Source: Alkalihalobacillus sp. YIM B00296
GTDB taxonomy: Bacteria; Bacillota; Bacilli; Bacillales; Fictibacillaceae
Length of the DNA stretch: 40,385 nt
Assembly (NCBI RefSeq): GCF_020179385.1
Contig: NZ_JAIBLJ010000033.1
Location: forward strand, 1 to 40,385
Reading direction: 5' to 3'
In this document: piece after piece, positions 1-9,189 of the stretch
Numbering within the stretch: the stretch's first letter is position 1
How the letters are laid out: each line of letters opens with the position of its first letter
Program-made: the position numbers and the translations under genes
The notes under the pieces: model-generated
Seen by the model: the letters and a program-made list of their open reading frames with translations, nothing else
Told to the model about the DNA's origin: nothing
Databases searched by the model: none

Positions 1-198
1 ATTTTATTCAAAGTCGAAATTAACGCACTACAGGAATGCTATCTTACAGAATAATTGTAGAATAAGATTATGCAATAAGGCATAGGAGAAATATATGAGG
101 TGATTTGGTTATACTCTTATTTTTGGCATAGGCCAAAACAATAAAGATAAGCAATAATAGTGATTAATTACTCCTGATGTAGAAGATAATGCTAATGC

Positions 199-237
199 TA
201 CCCCAAAAATTAGATTTTCACTCTAACTTTTGGGGTA
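199..237 (-). terminator. Strong hairpin downstream of the MFS gene
   Basis: Inverted repeat with 16-base arms (199-214 and 222-237), one mismatched pair and a 7-base loop. It lies just past the stop of the minus-strand transporter, where a transcript end is expected. No clear U-run follows on the minus strand, so it may be an RNA 3'-end stabiliser and not a classic intrinsic terminator. I see no gene in 1-246. Confidence 0.5.
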
Positions 238-246
238 CATTGATAG

Positions 247-1468
247 TTAGGACATGTATTTACTTTTGGTTGCTGATAAATTTATTGTATGATTTTTTAT
301 TAAATGAACTAATAAGGCGATTAAAGGCAAAGCAATTCCAATGAGTAAAGTTACTTCACTATTAAATTTATAGTAAGTATAACTTCCAATCCATGAACCA
401 AAGGCTCCTCCCAAAAAGAAAATAGTCATATATAATCCATTAAGTCTGTTTCTTATCTCGGGATTCAAACCAAAGATAACTTTTTGACCTAATAATAAAT
501 TTCCTGATACACCAATATCAATGCTAATGCCTGAGATAAGGATTAAAATTAAACTAAATAGTGAATGATCGTGAACAAGAAATAATAGTACGATAGATAA
601 TAGTACGAGCGCCATTGATACATTAGTCATTGTAAAAATATAACCTTTATCAGCTATTTTACCAATAGCAGGAGTTAATAAAGCTCCAGCTATTGCAACA
701 AAGCCAATTAAAGCAATTTCATTATTTGAAAAATGTAATGGCTCAGACCTTAATAAAATTGGAATAGACTGTCCAATAAAGACTAAATGTTGCAAATAAA
801 CATGCGTGATAAAAAGCTCTTTGTTGTAATGGAGATGTATTTATTAATAGTTTCACCATAGAAGCTATTAAATTTGGATATAACATCTTACTAGTCGATA
901 CTATTTCATAGTTGGGTAAAAATTTTATAATTAACAGTAATACGGCAACTAGCGTTATTAATGAAAAAAGAAATACCATTCTCCAGCCGAACCAGTCCGC
1001 TATTCCGATAGATAATGGGCGAGCAATCATAATCCCAATCAATAAACCACTCATCACTTTACCTACATATTTACCTGTCTCTTTAATGGGCACAATCCTC
1101 ATTGTTAGTGGAACTAACATTTGAGCCGCACAGGCTCCCATGCCAATTATGGTTGTTAATATTAAAAAAACAATTCCATTTGTCGAAATTAGCGTACCAA
1201 TTAATGAAATAATAGTAAGCCCGATAAGAATTCCTATTATTTTCTTACTTTTAAATAAGTCAGCCATTGGTACGATAAAAAATAAGCCCAATCCATACCC
1301 AATTTGTGTCAAGGTAGTGAGTAATCCAGATAAATCAGAAGAGATGTTCAGATCTTTTGCAATGAATTGTACAATTGGTTGTGCATAATAAATATTAGCA
1401 GCAAGTGATCCACAACTAATTGCCAAAATAAATATTAGAAAACTTGTCTTTTTAGTCAACTTTATCAT
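247..1468 (-). pseudogene. MFS drug-type exporter, frameshifted
   Basis: This is a major facilitator superfamily transporter of the sugar-efflux/drug-efflux type, about 390 residues if intact, with roughly 12 hydrophobic segments. It is now in two frames: the N-terminal half runs 1468 to 743 and the C-terminal half from about 795 to 247. The N-terminal half carries a typical opening helix (SLAANIYYAQPIVQFIAKDL) and stops after FSLYWTVYSNFIKV. The other frame continues with SIPILLRSEPLHF, which is what should follow WTV in this family, so the lesion lies at about 765-772. The annotated ATG (1466-1468) touches the AAAAGGA box. A TTG nine bases further on has better spacing and may be the real start. 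It is downstream of and co-directional with the TetR gene, with an operator between them. Substrate unknown. A sequencing error cannot be excluded. Confidence 0.8.
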
Positions 1469-1490
1469 TCCTTTTGCTTATTCTTATTGT

Positions 1491-1512
1491 TTTTGGTACG
1501 ATCGTTCCAAAA
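1491..1512. promoter_or_regulatory. Palindromic operator of the TetR-type regulator
   Basis: TTTTGGTACGA joined to TCGTTCCAAAA is a 22-bp dyad with one mismatched pair (1497/1506). It lies in the 62-bp gap between the regulator and the transporter gene. A matching half-site (GGAACGAT) occurs inside the regulator's own promoter. TetR proteins bind dyads of this size as dimers, so this is the likely binding site controlling the exporter. Confidence 0.7.
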
Positions 1513-1530
1513 TACTTAAAAAAAGAAAGA

Positions 1531-2106
1531 CTATAGGTCTGCAATAGTCTTATCCACTAGATTATAGGCTAGATTTTTCTCTTTTTTATATCTGGACATT
1601 AAATTAATGCTATGATTTAAACTTAATAAAGAATATGCAACTAATTCAGAGTTAGCCTCTTGTGAAATTTCTCCTTTCTTTTTTCCTTCTTCAATGACTT
1701 GCTTAAATACTTTTTCAAGTTCATTAAAATCATTTAGAAGTATTTCTTCTATGGAAGGATCAATATGTCCAATAAGCAGTGAAGAATTAGTTATAATACA
1801 ACTTTTGGGAATGTCATCTGAATAGCATTCTTCAATATGTTGATAAAAAAAGGATTTAAGTGATGCTTTAGTGTTTATACCACTAAAAAGTAAATTTCTC
1901 TTTCGATAGCCATAGTTTTTATAATGTTCTAAAACCAGTTTAAATAGTTCATCCTTATCTCCAAAACTATCGTAGAGAGTGGATCGACTTATTCCCATCG
2001 TTTCAATAAGATCTGAGATATATGTAGCATCATAACCTTTTTCCCAGAATAAATACATAGCTTTATTCAAAGCATGTTCTTTGTCAAAACTAATACTTCT
2101 ACCCAA
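1531..2106 (-). CDS. TetR/AcrR family transcriptional regulator
   Basis: This is a DNA-binding repressor of 191 residues, normal for TetR proteins. The N-terminal helix-turn-helix (about residues 5-60) contains the family pattern ALNKAMYLFWEKGYDATYIS followed by MGISRSTLYDSFGDKDELF. The rest is the helical ligand-binding and dimer domain, which varies between members, so the inducer cannot be read from sequence. The start is TTG at 2104-2106, preceded by a GGGGGTG ribosome site seven bases upstream. The exporter wreck lies 62 bp downstream on the same strand, and the operator dyad between them implies that this protein controls that exporter and probably itself. With the exporter frameshifted, the regulator may have lost its purpose. 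Confidence 0.88.
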   Translation of the reverse strand: MGRSISFDKEHALNKAMYLFWEKGYDATYISDLIETMGISRSTLYDSFGDKDELFKLVLEHYKNYGYRKRNLLFSGINTKASLKSFFYQHIEECYSDDIPKSCIITNSSLLIGHIDPSIEEILLNDFNELEKVFKQVIEEGKKKGEISQEANSELVAYSLLSLNHSINLMSRYKKEKNLAYNLVDKTIADL

Positions 2107-2133
2107 TTTACAACACCCCCATTCCTATAATTT

Positions 2134-2162
2134 AGTATAAAGGTTTCGGAACGATAAGTCCA
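2134..2162 (-). promoter_or_regulatory. Sigma-A promoter of the TetR gene with operator half-site
   Basis: Reading the minus strand: TGGACT, a 17-base spacer, then TATACT, followed about 20 bases later by the GGGGGTG ribosome site. The spacer contains ATCGTTCC, the same half-site as in the 1491-1512 dyad, so the regulator probably represses its own promoter. The second half of the dyad is poor here. Confidence 0.55.
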
Positions 2163-2553
2163 GAAAAACTTATTTTTAGATCTGCGAAAGCTTCTCTCTA
2201 CTTTTTCCTTTCTGAATTTATAAAGTATCTTTCCTGATTTTGAAAGCCGGGTGAGACGAACCTTGATTTTTTGGGGTCACGGTAGCAAAAATCGGATAGT
2301 TGAACAAGGATTCCGTTATTAGATTGGGGAATTGTATAGGATAATTAATTTAGAAGGGGAACATTTAACATGGCGGTGAAATTAAAAGTTTACAATATCA
2401 TCCAGAGTCTTTAAGTCAAGAGTATCGCTCTCAATGAACAAGATATTAAAAAACCAGTTGCTTGTCTTCCCAACGAAAGTTTTCCAAATCATGAAGCTGT
2501 ATGAAACATACCAATACATGATAGAGCTTTAACAAAAATGGAGGTTATTAATC
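2163..2553. other. Intergenic region upstream of the GH-A hydrolase
   Basis: About 390 bases without a convincing gene. A short run near 2370-2500 has a ribosome site and ATG (2370) but stops after 14 codons; the following codons could be a worn coding fragment. Otherwise I see only the ribosome site GGAGG at 2540-2544 serving the next gene. No promoter stands out clearly. Confidence 0.4.
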
Positions 2554-5500
2554 ATGGGTAACATCGTTATTTTCTATGATTCTCGCTTTCCAATAGATGG
2601 ACATAGACCGCACAGTTCATTTTTTGGAAACTTTAGTAACGAAATAATCGTTGCAGATGCTGTTTCTTTAGAGGAAGTTTTAGTAAATAATGAAGTAGAC
2701 TGTTTTATAAATATGCATGGTCCTTATTTTCCGAAAAGTGCTTGGCGAGCAATATATAATCATCTTAAAAGCGGTAGAGGATTCGTACATATTGGTGGTA
2801 TTCCGTTTCGAAATCCATGTTATATGGCGAATGGCAATTGGGAAAGGGAGCGTGTACAAACGGCCTACCATCAACAATTAAATATTCATGAGGCTTTGCA
2901 TGTTAATTCCGAACCGATCGCTTCTTTGCAGCATAATGAGGATATTCCTGTGTTTTCAGGTAAAGAAAATCTATTTACAATTGCGGATACGTGCAATTTT
3001 GTACTACATGTGACAAAGTCCAGTGCAATTGAGACCGAAATGGGTTCAGTAGGTCCGATGGATGCACGTATATATCATTTGCTTAAAGGTATTTCGAAGA
3101 GCGGGCGTGAAGTAGCTGCTCCTAGTGTATTAATTGAAAATATGAAAGGGAAGTTCACAGGAGGACGCTGGCTCTTCATTAATCAGGAGGTCAATGAACG
3201 ATTTTGGACGGAAAAGGGTGCACAAGCTATACAGGAATTAGCTTTGTTTGTTGTTAATGGTGTAACCGAAATGTGGTTGAAAACAAACTATGCTACGTAT
3301 GATGAAGGCGAACGTCCAAAGGTAACCTATCAATTACAGTCGTTTAAAAACGAGACAACAGAATGGACATTGACATTCACTGTTACAAAAAATAAAGATG
3401 TAGTCTTTTCTAAAACAGAAGTCGTAAAAGCTTCTCAACAATTGAATACCCTTTCTTTTATTATACCAATAGATATTATGCCAGGATTGTATGATTTAAC
3501 ATGCAATGCTGTATCAAGCAATGGTGAAACACGAATTCTTCACCAAGGTTTCTGGGGAATGGATAATAAGCTTTTAACATTAGGTGATCCATTAACATGT
3601 GATCGGGACTATTTCCAAAAGGATGGGCGCCCGATGCCAATCGTTGGCATGACGTATATGACATCAGATGTTGCTCGTTATTTTCTTTTCTTACCTAACC
3701 CTTATGTTTGGGATCAGGATATGGCACAAATGAAGCGTGCTGGTATAAATTATATTCGTACAGGAATCTGGACTGCATGGCGTAACATGATGTTTGTTGA
3801 TGGTCATGTTGATGAAAATGTGCTGCGTTCTATTGATGCTTTTATCCTATGTGCGAAAAAACACGATCTTGAAGTAACGTTTAATTTCTTTTCCTTTACA
3901 CCGGAAACATGGGAAGGAGAAAACCCATACCTTGATCCGCGAAGTGTTGAGGCGCAAAAACGTTTTATTACGGCAATCGTTTCAAGACATACTGAAACGA
4001 CAAATATTAATTGGGATCTAATCAATGAGCCTTCATTATTTGATCCGAGTCGTACGTTCTCAGGCCCTCGAACACTTCATGATAGGTATGATCGTAAATT
4101 ATATAGAGAATGGCTTAAGAAACGTCATAGCTCCATTCGGGAACTTCAGGAAAAATGGAACATGACAGAACAGGAATTGCCATCTTTTGATGCGATTGAA
4201 CCACCTGAGCCGAGTGAGATCAACTTTGGAATTAAAGATATGCTTTTTGGGAAAAAAGGCTTAAAATGGCTAGATTATACATTGTATACGATGGACATGC
4301 ATAACATGTGGGCAAAAGAGCTTACAGAAACCATTAAGCGGTTAGCACCAAATCAACTTGTTACGGTTGGACAGGATGAAGCGCTTGGCTCACAGCGGGC
4401 ATCACCGTTCTTTTACTGTGATGCGGTTGACTATACAACCAACCATACATGGTGGCTGCTCGATCAATTAATCTGGGATGGACTTTTTACGAAAACGCCT
4501 ACTAAGCCAAACCTGATCCAGGAAACTGGAATTATGTATGTAGAAAATCCAAATAATCAAGCTAAAAGGAGTGAAGAGGAATTACGTAACATTCTGGAAA
4601 GAAAATATGCTTATTCCTTTTCGACAGGTGGAGCTGGTGCTGTACAATGGCTCTGGAACACAAATTACTTTATGAATAATATTAATGAATCAAATATCGG
4701 AGCAATACGTGCTGATGGTACTGAAAAGCCTGAAACAAATGTTTCTTATGATTTCGGTGCGTTTATAAAAGATACACGTGATTTATTCAAAGGCCGGGAA
4801 CTGGAAGAAATAGTCGTCGTATTCCCCTATTCAAATGATTTCTCAAATCGTAAGCTAGCATTAGATGCAACAATGAAGCTTACGAGAACATTGGCTTATG
4901 AGATGAATACACCATTTCGTGCATTAAGCGAATATCATCTTGACGCATTAAAAAACGAACTGCCAAAATTAGTTGTGGTTCCAAGTCCGCACAATTTTAG
5001 TAGCAGTGCACTTACTAGTATTTTGGAAGTTGTAAAAGAACGAGGTATCACACTATTAATTACAGGTACTGTAAACTTAGATGAATATTGGCACGATACA
5101 AAACGAATGACTGACATCATTGGATCAACCAGCATTGAAAATATCCTTCGCGAGGAAATGCTTGAAATTAATGGAAAGCATTATCCGGTTTCATTTGCCG
5201 GAGAACGAATTGCTGAAACGATGAAAGAAGTTTTGAGCTCAGAGCAAAATTCAACGGCGATAAAGGAAATTTCATATGGTAAAGGTGAAATTATCTGGTG
5301 TCCTTTACCTGTAGAGCTAAATGAAAGAAGTGAGCCGATAATAGCTTTATACAAATATGTTATAGAAAAAGCAGGAGTTCGTGTTCAACTGGATTGGCAA
5401 AAAGGCGATATACCAGGCAATTACGGGAGAAAACTCTCTTTTGAAAATGGTTCTTTATTTATTTTTGTGTCCGAATTTGCTGGAGATACACCTGTTAAAA

Positions 5501-5631
5501 TTAAGGATTCTGAATCAAATAGAATCTATTCATTTCTGCTAGAGGCTGAAAGAACAGTTATGTTTGCCACAGATAAAAAAGGGAATATCACTTCCGTTTA
5601 CCGTCCGGATGAGGTTGAAATTACTTACTGA
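2554..5631 (+). CDS. Clan GH-A glycoside hydrolase, multidomain (candidate beta-mannosidase)
   Basis: This is a cytoplasmic 1025-residue hydrolase with no signal peptide. Visible parts are: residues 1 to about 235, a glutamine-amidotransferase/ThuA-like alpha-beta domain (FINMHGPYFP, RGFVHIGGIPF); about 245-340, a beta-sandwich; about 355-740, a (beta/alpha)8 barrel with the GH-A pair Glu492 (WDLINEPS, acid/base) and Glu657 (NLIQETGIMY, nucleophile); about 750-945, a second amidotransferase-like domain resembling the GH42 trimerisation domain; and a small C-terminal beta domain. The 165-residue Glu spacing fits retaining GH-A enzymes such as GH5, GH42 and GH164. The neighbouring alpha-mannosidases make a beta-mannosidase acting on Man-beta-GlcNAc or mannan an attractive guess, but beta-galactosidase or another activity is possible. 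The ATG is preceded by GGAGG nine bases upstream. I cannot assign the GH family. Confidence 0.75.
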   Translation: MGNIVIFYDSRFPIDGHRPHSSFFGNFSNEIIVADAVSLEEVLVNNEVDCFINMHGPYFPKSAWRAIYNHLKSGRGFVHIGGIPFRNPCYMANGNWERERVQTAYHQQLNIHEALHVNSEPIASLQHNEDIPVFSGKENLFTIADTCNFVLHVTKSSAIETEMGSVGPMDARIYHLLKGISKSGREVAAPSVLIENMKGKFTGGRWLFINQEVNERFWTEKGAQAIQELALFVVNGVTEMWLKTNYATYDEGERPKVTYQLQSFKNETTEWTLTFTVTKNKDVVFSKTEVVKASQQLNTLSFIIPIDIMPGLYDLTCNAVSSNGETRILHQGFWGMDNKLLTLGDPLTCDRDYFQKDGRPMPIVGMTYMTSDVARYFLFLPNPYVWDQDMAQMKRAGINYIRTGIWTAWRNMMFVDGHVDENVLRSIDAFILCAKKHDLEVTFNFFSFTPETWEGENPYLDPRSVEAQKRFITAIVSRHTETTNINWDLINEPSLFDPSRTFSGPRTLHDRYDRKLYREWLKKRHSSIRELQEKWNMTEQELPSFDAIEPPEPSEINFGIKDMLFGKKGLKWLDYTLYTMDMHNMWAKELTETIKRLAPNQLVTVGQDEALGSQRASPFFYCDAVDYTTNHTWWLLDQLIWDGLFTKTPTKPNLIQETGIMYVENPNNQAKRSEEELRNILERKYAYSFSTGGAGAVQWLWNTNYFMNNINESNIGAIRADGTEKPETNVSYDFGAFIKDTRDLFKGRELEEIVVVFPYSNDFSNRKLALDATMKLTRTLAYEMNTPFRALSEYHLDALKNELPKLVVVPSPHNFSSSALTSILEVVKERGITLLITGTVNLDEYWHDTKRMTDIIGSTSIENILREEMLEINGKHYPVSFAGERIAETMKEVLSSEQNSTAIKEISYGKGEIIWCPLPVELNERSEPIIALYKYVIEKAGVRVQLDWQKGDIPGNYGRKLSFENGSLFIFVSEFAGDTPVKIKDSESNRIYSFLLEAERTVMFATDKKGNITSVYRPDEVEITY

Positions 5632-5689
5632 GAAGGTTCTTTCGTTTCATTTTATGTGCTGTTTAAAAATACGAAAAAAGTAAAATCTA

Positions 5690-5698
5690 TGCTATAAT
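5690..5698 (+). promoter_or_regulatory. Extended -10 promoter upstream of yesL
   Basis: TGCTATAAT is a perfect extended -10 (TGnTATAAT). No good -35 lies 16-18 bases upstream, which extended -10 promoters tolerate. It would give a leader of about 165 bases ending in the cre box and yesL. Confidence 0.4.
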
Positions 5699-5773
5699 AA
5701 GTGCATAAAAAAATTGTCGGGTTTAATTTTTCACTTTGTCGAAATAAAGCTTCAAAAAGTTATGTTAGCGGTT

Positions 5774-5811
5774 GATAAAAGAAATTGGCAAATAAATCGG
5801 TTTCTTTTATC
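5774..5811. repeat. 11-bp inverted repeat in the yesL leader
   Basis: GATAAAAGAAA (5774-5784) is matched perfectly by TTTCTTTTATC (5801-5811) across a 16-base loop. It sits between the candidate promoter and the cre box. It could be a weak terminator for the hydrolase upstream or a protein-binding dyad. Confidence 0.45.
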
Positions 5812-5841
5812 CTGCCTGGTCTTTTTAATTATAGATTAATA

Positions 5842-5855
5842 TGAAAGCGTTTTCA
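5842..5855. promoter_or_regulatory. CcpA catabolite-responsive element (cre)
   Basis: TGAAAGCGTTTTCA matches the cre consensus TGWNANCGNTNWCA at every fixed position and is extended by A and T on the two sides. It ends one base before the ribosome site of yesL, a position where bound CcpA would block transcription into yesL and the AraC regulator when a preferred sugar is present. Confidence 0.85.
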
Positions 5856-5871
5856 TGAGGGGGTGACTATA

Positions 5872-6492
5872 ATGACATTTTTAAATGGCATTTTTAAATG
5901 GGTGTATGACGGAGGGAATTGGTTGTCTAAAGTAATGTATCTTCACTTTCTTTGGGTGCTATTTACATTGCTGGGCTTGGGAGTATTCGGAATATCGCCA
6001 GCAACAGCTGCACTATTCTCAGTTATACATAAGTGGTTTGAAGAAGACTTTGATATTCCAATATTTAAGAATTTCTATTCTGTATATAAAACCCAATTTA
6101 TTAAATCGAATAGATTGGGTTTTATTTTGATTGGTTTAGGGATTTTTTTATATGTGGATATAAACATTTCACAAAAATATATCCAATCATTTTATGTTCA
6201 TCTCTTTTTAATAATGATTATTTTCCTGTATTTACTAACAGTACTGTATTTCTTTCCTGTATTTGTACGTTATGAACTCAAATTTTTCTTGTATTTTAAA
6301 CAATCGTTTTATGTTGCGCTAGCCCGTCCGCTGGAAACGATCGCAATGATCATTTGTCTCTTTCTATTATTTTATCTATTGAGATTTCTACCTATTCTTC
6401 TGTTATTTGCAGGATCTTCGATTATTGCTTATCCGCTTGCATGGTTTGCATTTCGAGCATGTGTTCAAATAGAAGAAAAGAGATTAACCTAA
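5872..6492 (+). CDS. yesL: YesL-family (DUF624) membrane protein
   Basis: A 206-residue integral membrane protein with about five hydrophobic segments and the family opening (FLNGIFKWVYDGGNWLSKVM, then ISPATAALFSVI). YesL-like proteins accompany Yes/Lpl-type oligosaccharide importers and membrane-anchored regulators in Bacillus; their molecular role is not settled. I chose ATG 5872 because GAGGGGGTG lies seven bases upstream; a GTG at 5863 falls inside that ribosome site. The gene is 38 bp from the AraC-type sensor gene and very probably co-transcribed with it. The cre box sits directly before it, so the pair should be under glucose control. Confidence 0.85.
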   Translation: MTFLNGIFKWVYDGGNWLSKVMYLHFLWVLFTLLGLGVFGISPATAALFSVIHKWFEEDFDIPIFKNFYSVYKTQFIKSNRLGFILIGLGIFLYVDINISQKYIQSFYVHLFLIMIIFLYLLTVLYFFPVFVRYELKFFLYFKQSFYVALARPLETIAMIICLFLLFYLLRFLPILLLFAGSSIIAYPLAWFAFRACVQIEEKRLT

Positions 6493-6530
6493 ATATTGAG
6501 TTGCTTACACAAGGATTAGGGGGTGGGAGT

Positions 6531-8798
6531 GTGTTACGTAATAGGATTAAATCTCGACTATTATATAAATATATCGTCTCCTATCTACTTGTTTTTCTTG
6601 TTCCCTTTCTTATAATGAGCACTATTATTTATTATCATTCTGTATCCAGCCTGCGTCAGGAAATTGAACATTCAAACATAAATAAATTAGAACAAGTAGA
6701 AAATCTAACAAACGAACGTATGAGAGAATTAGCAACACTAGCAGCAAGAATCTCATATGATCCAAGACTAACGCCTTATATGATCAGTCATGGCTATTAC
6801 AGTAGAGAAGCAATTGAGGAATTAAAGAAATATAAAGCAAACAGTTCGATCATTGAGGAACTATTTGTCTATTATCATGATGATGAGACAATATATTCTA
6901 CCAGTGGTTCGTATTCTATAGACGCCTTAATGCAAAAAAAATATCGGTTTGGTGAATGGAAAAAAGAGGATCTTATTAGTGATTTGTATACGAAAACACC
7001 ATTTATTAAGCCTGTTAAGAATGTAGTTATTAAAAATGAAAACAATGATAAATATAAGAATATGATTGCTTATTTATTTCCGATAGCTCCAAATAATCCC
7101 AACCCTTATGGTACAGTAATGTATTTTATAGAGGAATCCACGTTGACTGATCTGATTCAAAACATATTAGGTGAATCTGAAGGTAATGTAGGTATATTCA
7201 ATGAAAATAATCAGGTTATTGCATCTGCCATTAATGATGAATCAATTGGTGTAGAACAATTAGATTCTCTTTCTATTGATCATTACGGGGTCGATAATGT
7301 TGAATTAAATGGAAAAGATTATTCGCTTGTGTCTGTTAAATCGGAGTTAAGTGGCTGGAAATTTATAACGTTGATGGATGCCGATCAATTTTTTAAACGG
7401 TTAGATAATACAACAATATTAATTATTGCGATATTAATCGTCCTTTTAATTGTTGGCTTTGTATTGGCTGTATTCCTTGGGAAAAATCAATATAAACCGA
7501 TTCAAAATCTGTTTGAAATAACAAACCGAAGTGGAAAGGAAACTGTTGATTTGGAAGGCGGAAATGAACTAGAGACCATTCGCAAAACGATTACACATGT
7601 GTTTGAAGACCATCAAATTTTGAATGAAACAATGTATATGCAAAAGCCTTTTGCAAGAGATCAATTTTTAGTGAAACTATTAAAAGGTGATATAAGCGAT
7701 GGAAAAGAAGTAAATTCATTACTGCATTCATTAAATATTCAAATGAAGGATGGGCACTACTTTGTGGCGATTATTTATTTTGAAAAAGGAACATTTATAG
7801 AGGATAATTTAGAAGAACGGGAAAAGGTTTTTAACATCTTATCGAATATTACGCTAAAAAACGCCTCAGCACATGGTGTTGATTTGATATATAATGATGC
7901 AATAGCCTTAATTGTAAGTATGGATCAAATAGAAAAAGATGCTAACAAAGAGCGTCAAAAGCTTGTTCCACCAATTCAGCAGTATATTAAAAAAAATTGT
8001 CATTTGGATTCTACCATTGGGGTGGGTGGGCTTTATCATGAAAAAGACCGGATAAACCGATCATATATTGAAGCTCTTACAACATTGGAATATAAATTTA
8101 CGAAACCACAAGGAAGTATAATCTATTTTGAGGAAATCGTGTTACAGCCTGAACAGTCACTTGGATATCCGAAAGAAGAACAAATAAAGCTTGTCCAAAG
8201 TTTAAAACAAGGGGATCATATTGTTGCTGCTGAAACATTACGCAACATGTTTACAAATCTAGCTGAGAAAGATTTGTCTATCCAGACAGTAAAATGTATT
8301 TGCTTTGATATTATCAATACGATAGTGAAAACAACCTCTGAAATTGGAATGAGTAATTATATTCAGGATTTTAATAGCATAGTAGATTTTCATTCAATTG
8401 AACGATTGCATAAACAACTCGAAACGTTAGTATTAATAATATGTAAAGAGGTTGAGGATAAGAAAGAAAGCCATAATGATAAACTAAAAAATGAAATTTT
8501 GGAGTATATTAGACAAAACTACAATAAGTATGAACTATCTTTGGAAAGTTTAGCGATTAAATTTCAACTATCGGTATCTTATGTTAGCCGCTTTATAAAA
8601 GGACAAACAGGTGTCACATTTTCGCAATATTTACAGGATCTCCGTATGGAAGATGTAAAGAGGCAGTTAAAGGAAACTGATAAGGCAATTAAAGATATCG
8701 TCGTTCAAGTAGGATATTTGGATGTTGCGAATTTCACCCGTAAGTTTAAAAAACTAGTAGGTGTAACACCAGGACAATATCGTAATTTAAACAAGTAA
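6531..8798 (+). CDS. Membrane-anchored AraC-family regulator (YesS-like)
   Basis: This is a one-component sensor-regulator of 755 residues. Transmembrane helix 1 is at about residues 17-40, followed by an extracytoplasmic sensing region of roughly 250 residues. Helix 2 (about 296-318) leads to a cytoplasmic middle region and a C-terminal AraC/XylS double helix-turn-helix (about 653-755; LSVSYVSRFIKGQTG, then VGYLDVANFTRKFKKLVGVT). The size and layout match YesS of B. subtilis, which regulates a pectin-derived sugar locus. The start is GTG 6531 behind GGGGGTG; longer versions in this frame run back into yesL. The likely job is to sense the imported glycan outside the cell and activate the importer and hydrolase genes that begin 390 bp downstream. 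A strong terminator follows, so the importer has its own promoter. Confidence 0.88.
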   Translation: MLRNRIKSRLLYKYIVSYLLVFLVPFLIMSTIIYYHSVSSLRQEIEHSNINKLEQVENLTNERMRELATLAARISYDPRLTPYMISHGYYSREAIEELKKYKANSSIIEELFVYYHDDETIYSTSGSYSIDALMQKKYRFGEWKKEDLISDLYTKTPFIKPVKNVVIKNENNDKYKNMIAYLFPIAPNNPNPYGTVMYFIEESTLTDLIQNILGESEGNVGIFNENNQVIASAINDESIGVEQLDSLSIDHYGVDNVELNGKDYSLVSVKSELSGWKFITLMDADQFFKRLDNTTILIIAILIVLLIVGFVLAVFLGKNQYKPIQNLFEITNRSGKETVDLEGGNELETIRKTITHVFEDHQILNETMYMQKPFARDQFLVKLLKGDISDGKEVNSLLHSLNIQMKDGHYFVAIIYFEKGTFIEDNLEEREKVFNILSNITLKNASAHGVDLIYNDAIALIVSMDQIEKDANKERQKLVPPIQQYIKKNCHLDSTIGVGGLYHEKDRINRSYIEALTTLEYKFTKPQGSIIYFEEIVLQPEQSLGYPKEEQIKLVQSLKQGDHIVAAETLRNMFTNLAEKDLSIQTVKCICFDIINTIVKTTSEIGMSNYIQDFNSIVDFHSIERLHKQLETLVLIICKEVEDKKESHNDKLKNEILEYIRQNYNKYELSLESLAIKFQLSVSYVSRFIKGQTGVTFSQYLQDLRMEDVKRQLKETDKAIKDIVVQVGYLDVANFTRKFKKLVGVTPGQYRNLNK

Positions 8799-8814
8799 CA
8801 TAATCATTTTACTT

Positions 8815-8846
8815 AAGCTGTGATTTTTATAAATCATAGCTTTTTT
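8815..8846 (+). terminator. Intrinsic terminator after the AraC regulator
   Basis: AAGCTGTGATTT pairs with AAATCATAGCTT (one G-U pair) around a TTAT loop, followed by TTTTTT. It separates the yesL-regulator unit from the importer operon. Confidence 0.85.
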
Positions 8847-9060
8847 CAGTTTAGGTTATTTTTATGAATGTTTGTGTCTGTTTAAACTATTTAGAAAAAG
8901 GAGTATCGCCGATTAACCATAAGCAAATACTACAGGTGGAAGCTTTGCTATATTATTCTTTTTAACCCTTTAAGTACCGCTATAAAGCCATTCTAATAAA
9001 TTGTAAAGAGTTACATAGTAAAACAATTATGACATATTTCCAGCGTTGAGAAGTCTATAA

Positions 9061-9076
9061 ATGTAAGCGGATACAT
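9061..9076. promoter_or_regulatory. Second cre box, upstream of the importer operon
   Basis: ATGTAAGCGGATACAT fits WTGNAARCGNWWWCAW at all positions. Its centre is about 60 bases before the expected transcription start from the TTGACA promoter just downstream, a position where CcpA could repress or, at some promoters, activate. Confidence 0.75.
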
Positions 9077-9092
9077 TAGTGTAGTTATCGAG

Positions 9093-9121
9093 TTGACAAT
9101 GCCTAATAAAAACGACATATT
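9093..9121 (+). promoter_or_regulatory. Sigma-A promoter of the importer/hydrolase operon
   Basis: A perfect TTGACA -35 (9093-9098), a 17-base spacer and CATATT as -10. The AraC-type regulator probably binds just upstream, but I cannot pick its site. No gene lies in 8847-9189. Confidence 0.6.
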
Positions 9122-9189
9122 GATTACATTTTCAAAAAAACACTATCATAGAGGTAGTTTCAAAGAAAAATAGAAGGAGGGGTCATTCA

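Noticed and set aside
2370-2500. Short stretch with ATG and codons recalling the N-terminus of a dihydroxy-acid/sugar-acid dehydratase
   Set aside because: Only a few residues fit (KKPV context) and stops interrupt it; too weak to call.
6354-6530. Longer N-terminus for the membrane AraC regulator
   Set aside because: It would overlap yesL in another frame; GTG 6531 has a strong ribosome site and directly precedes the membrane anchor.
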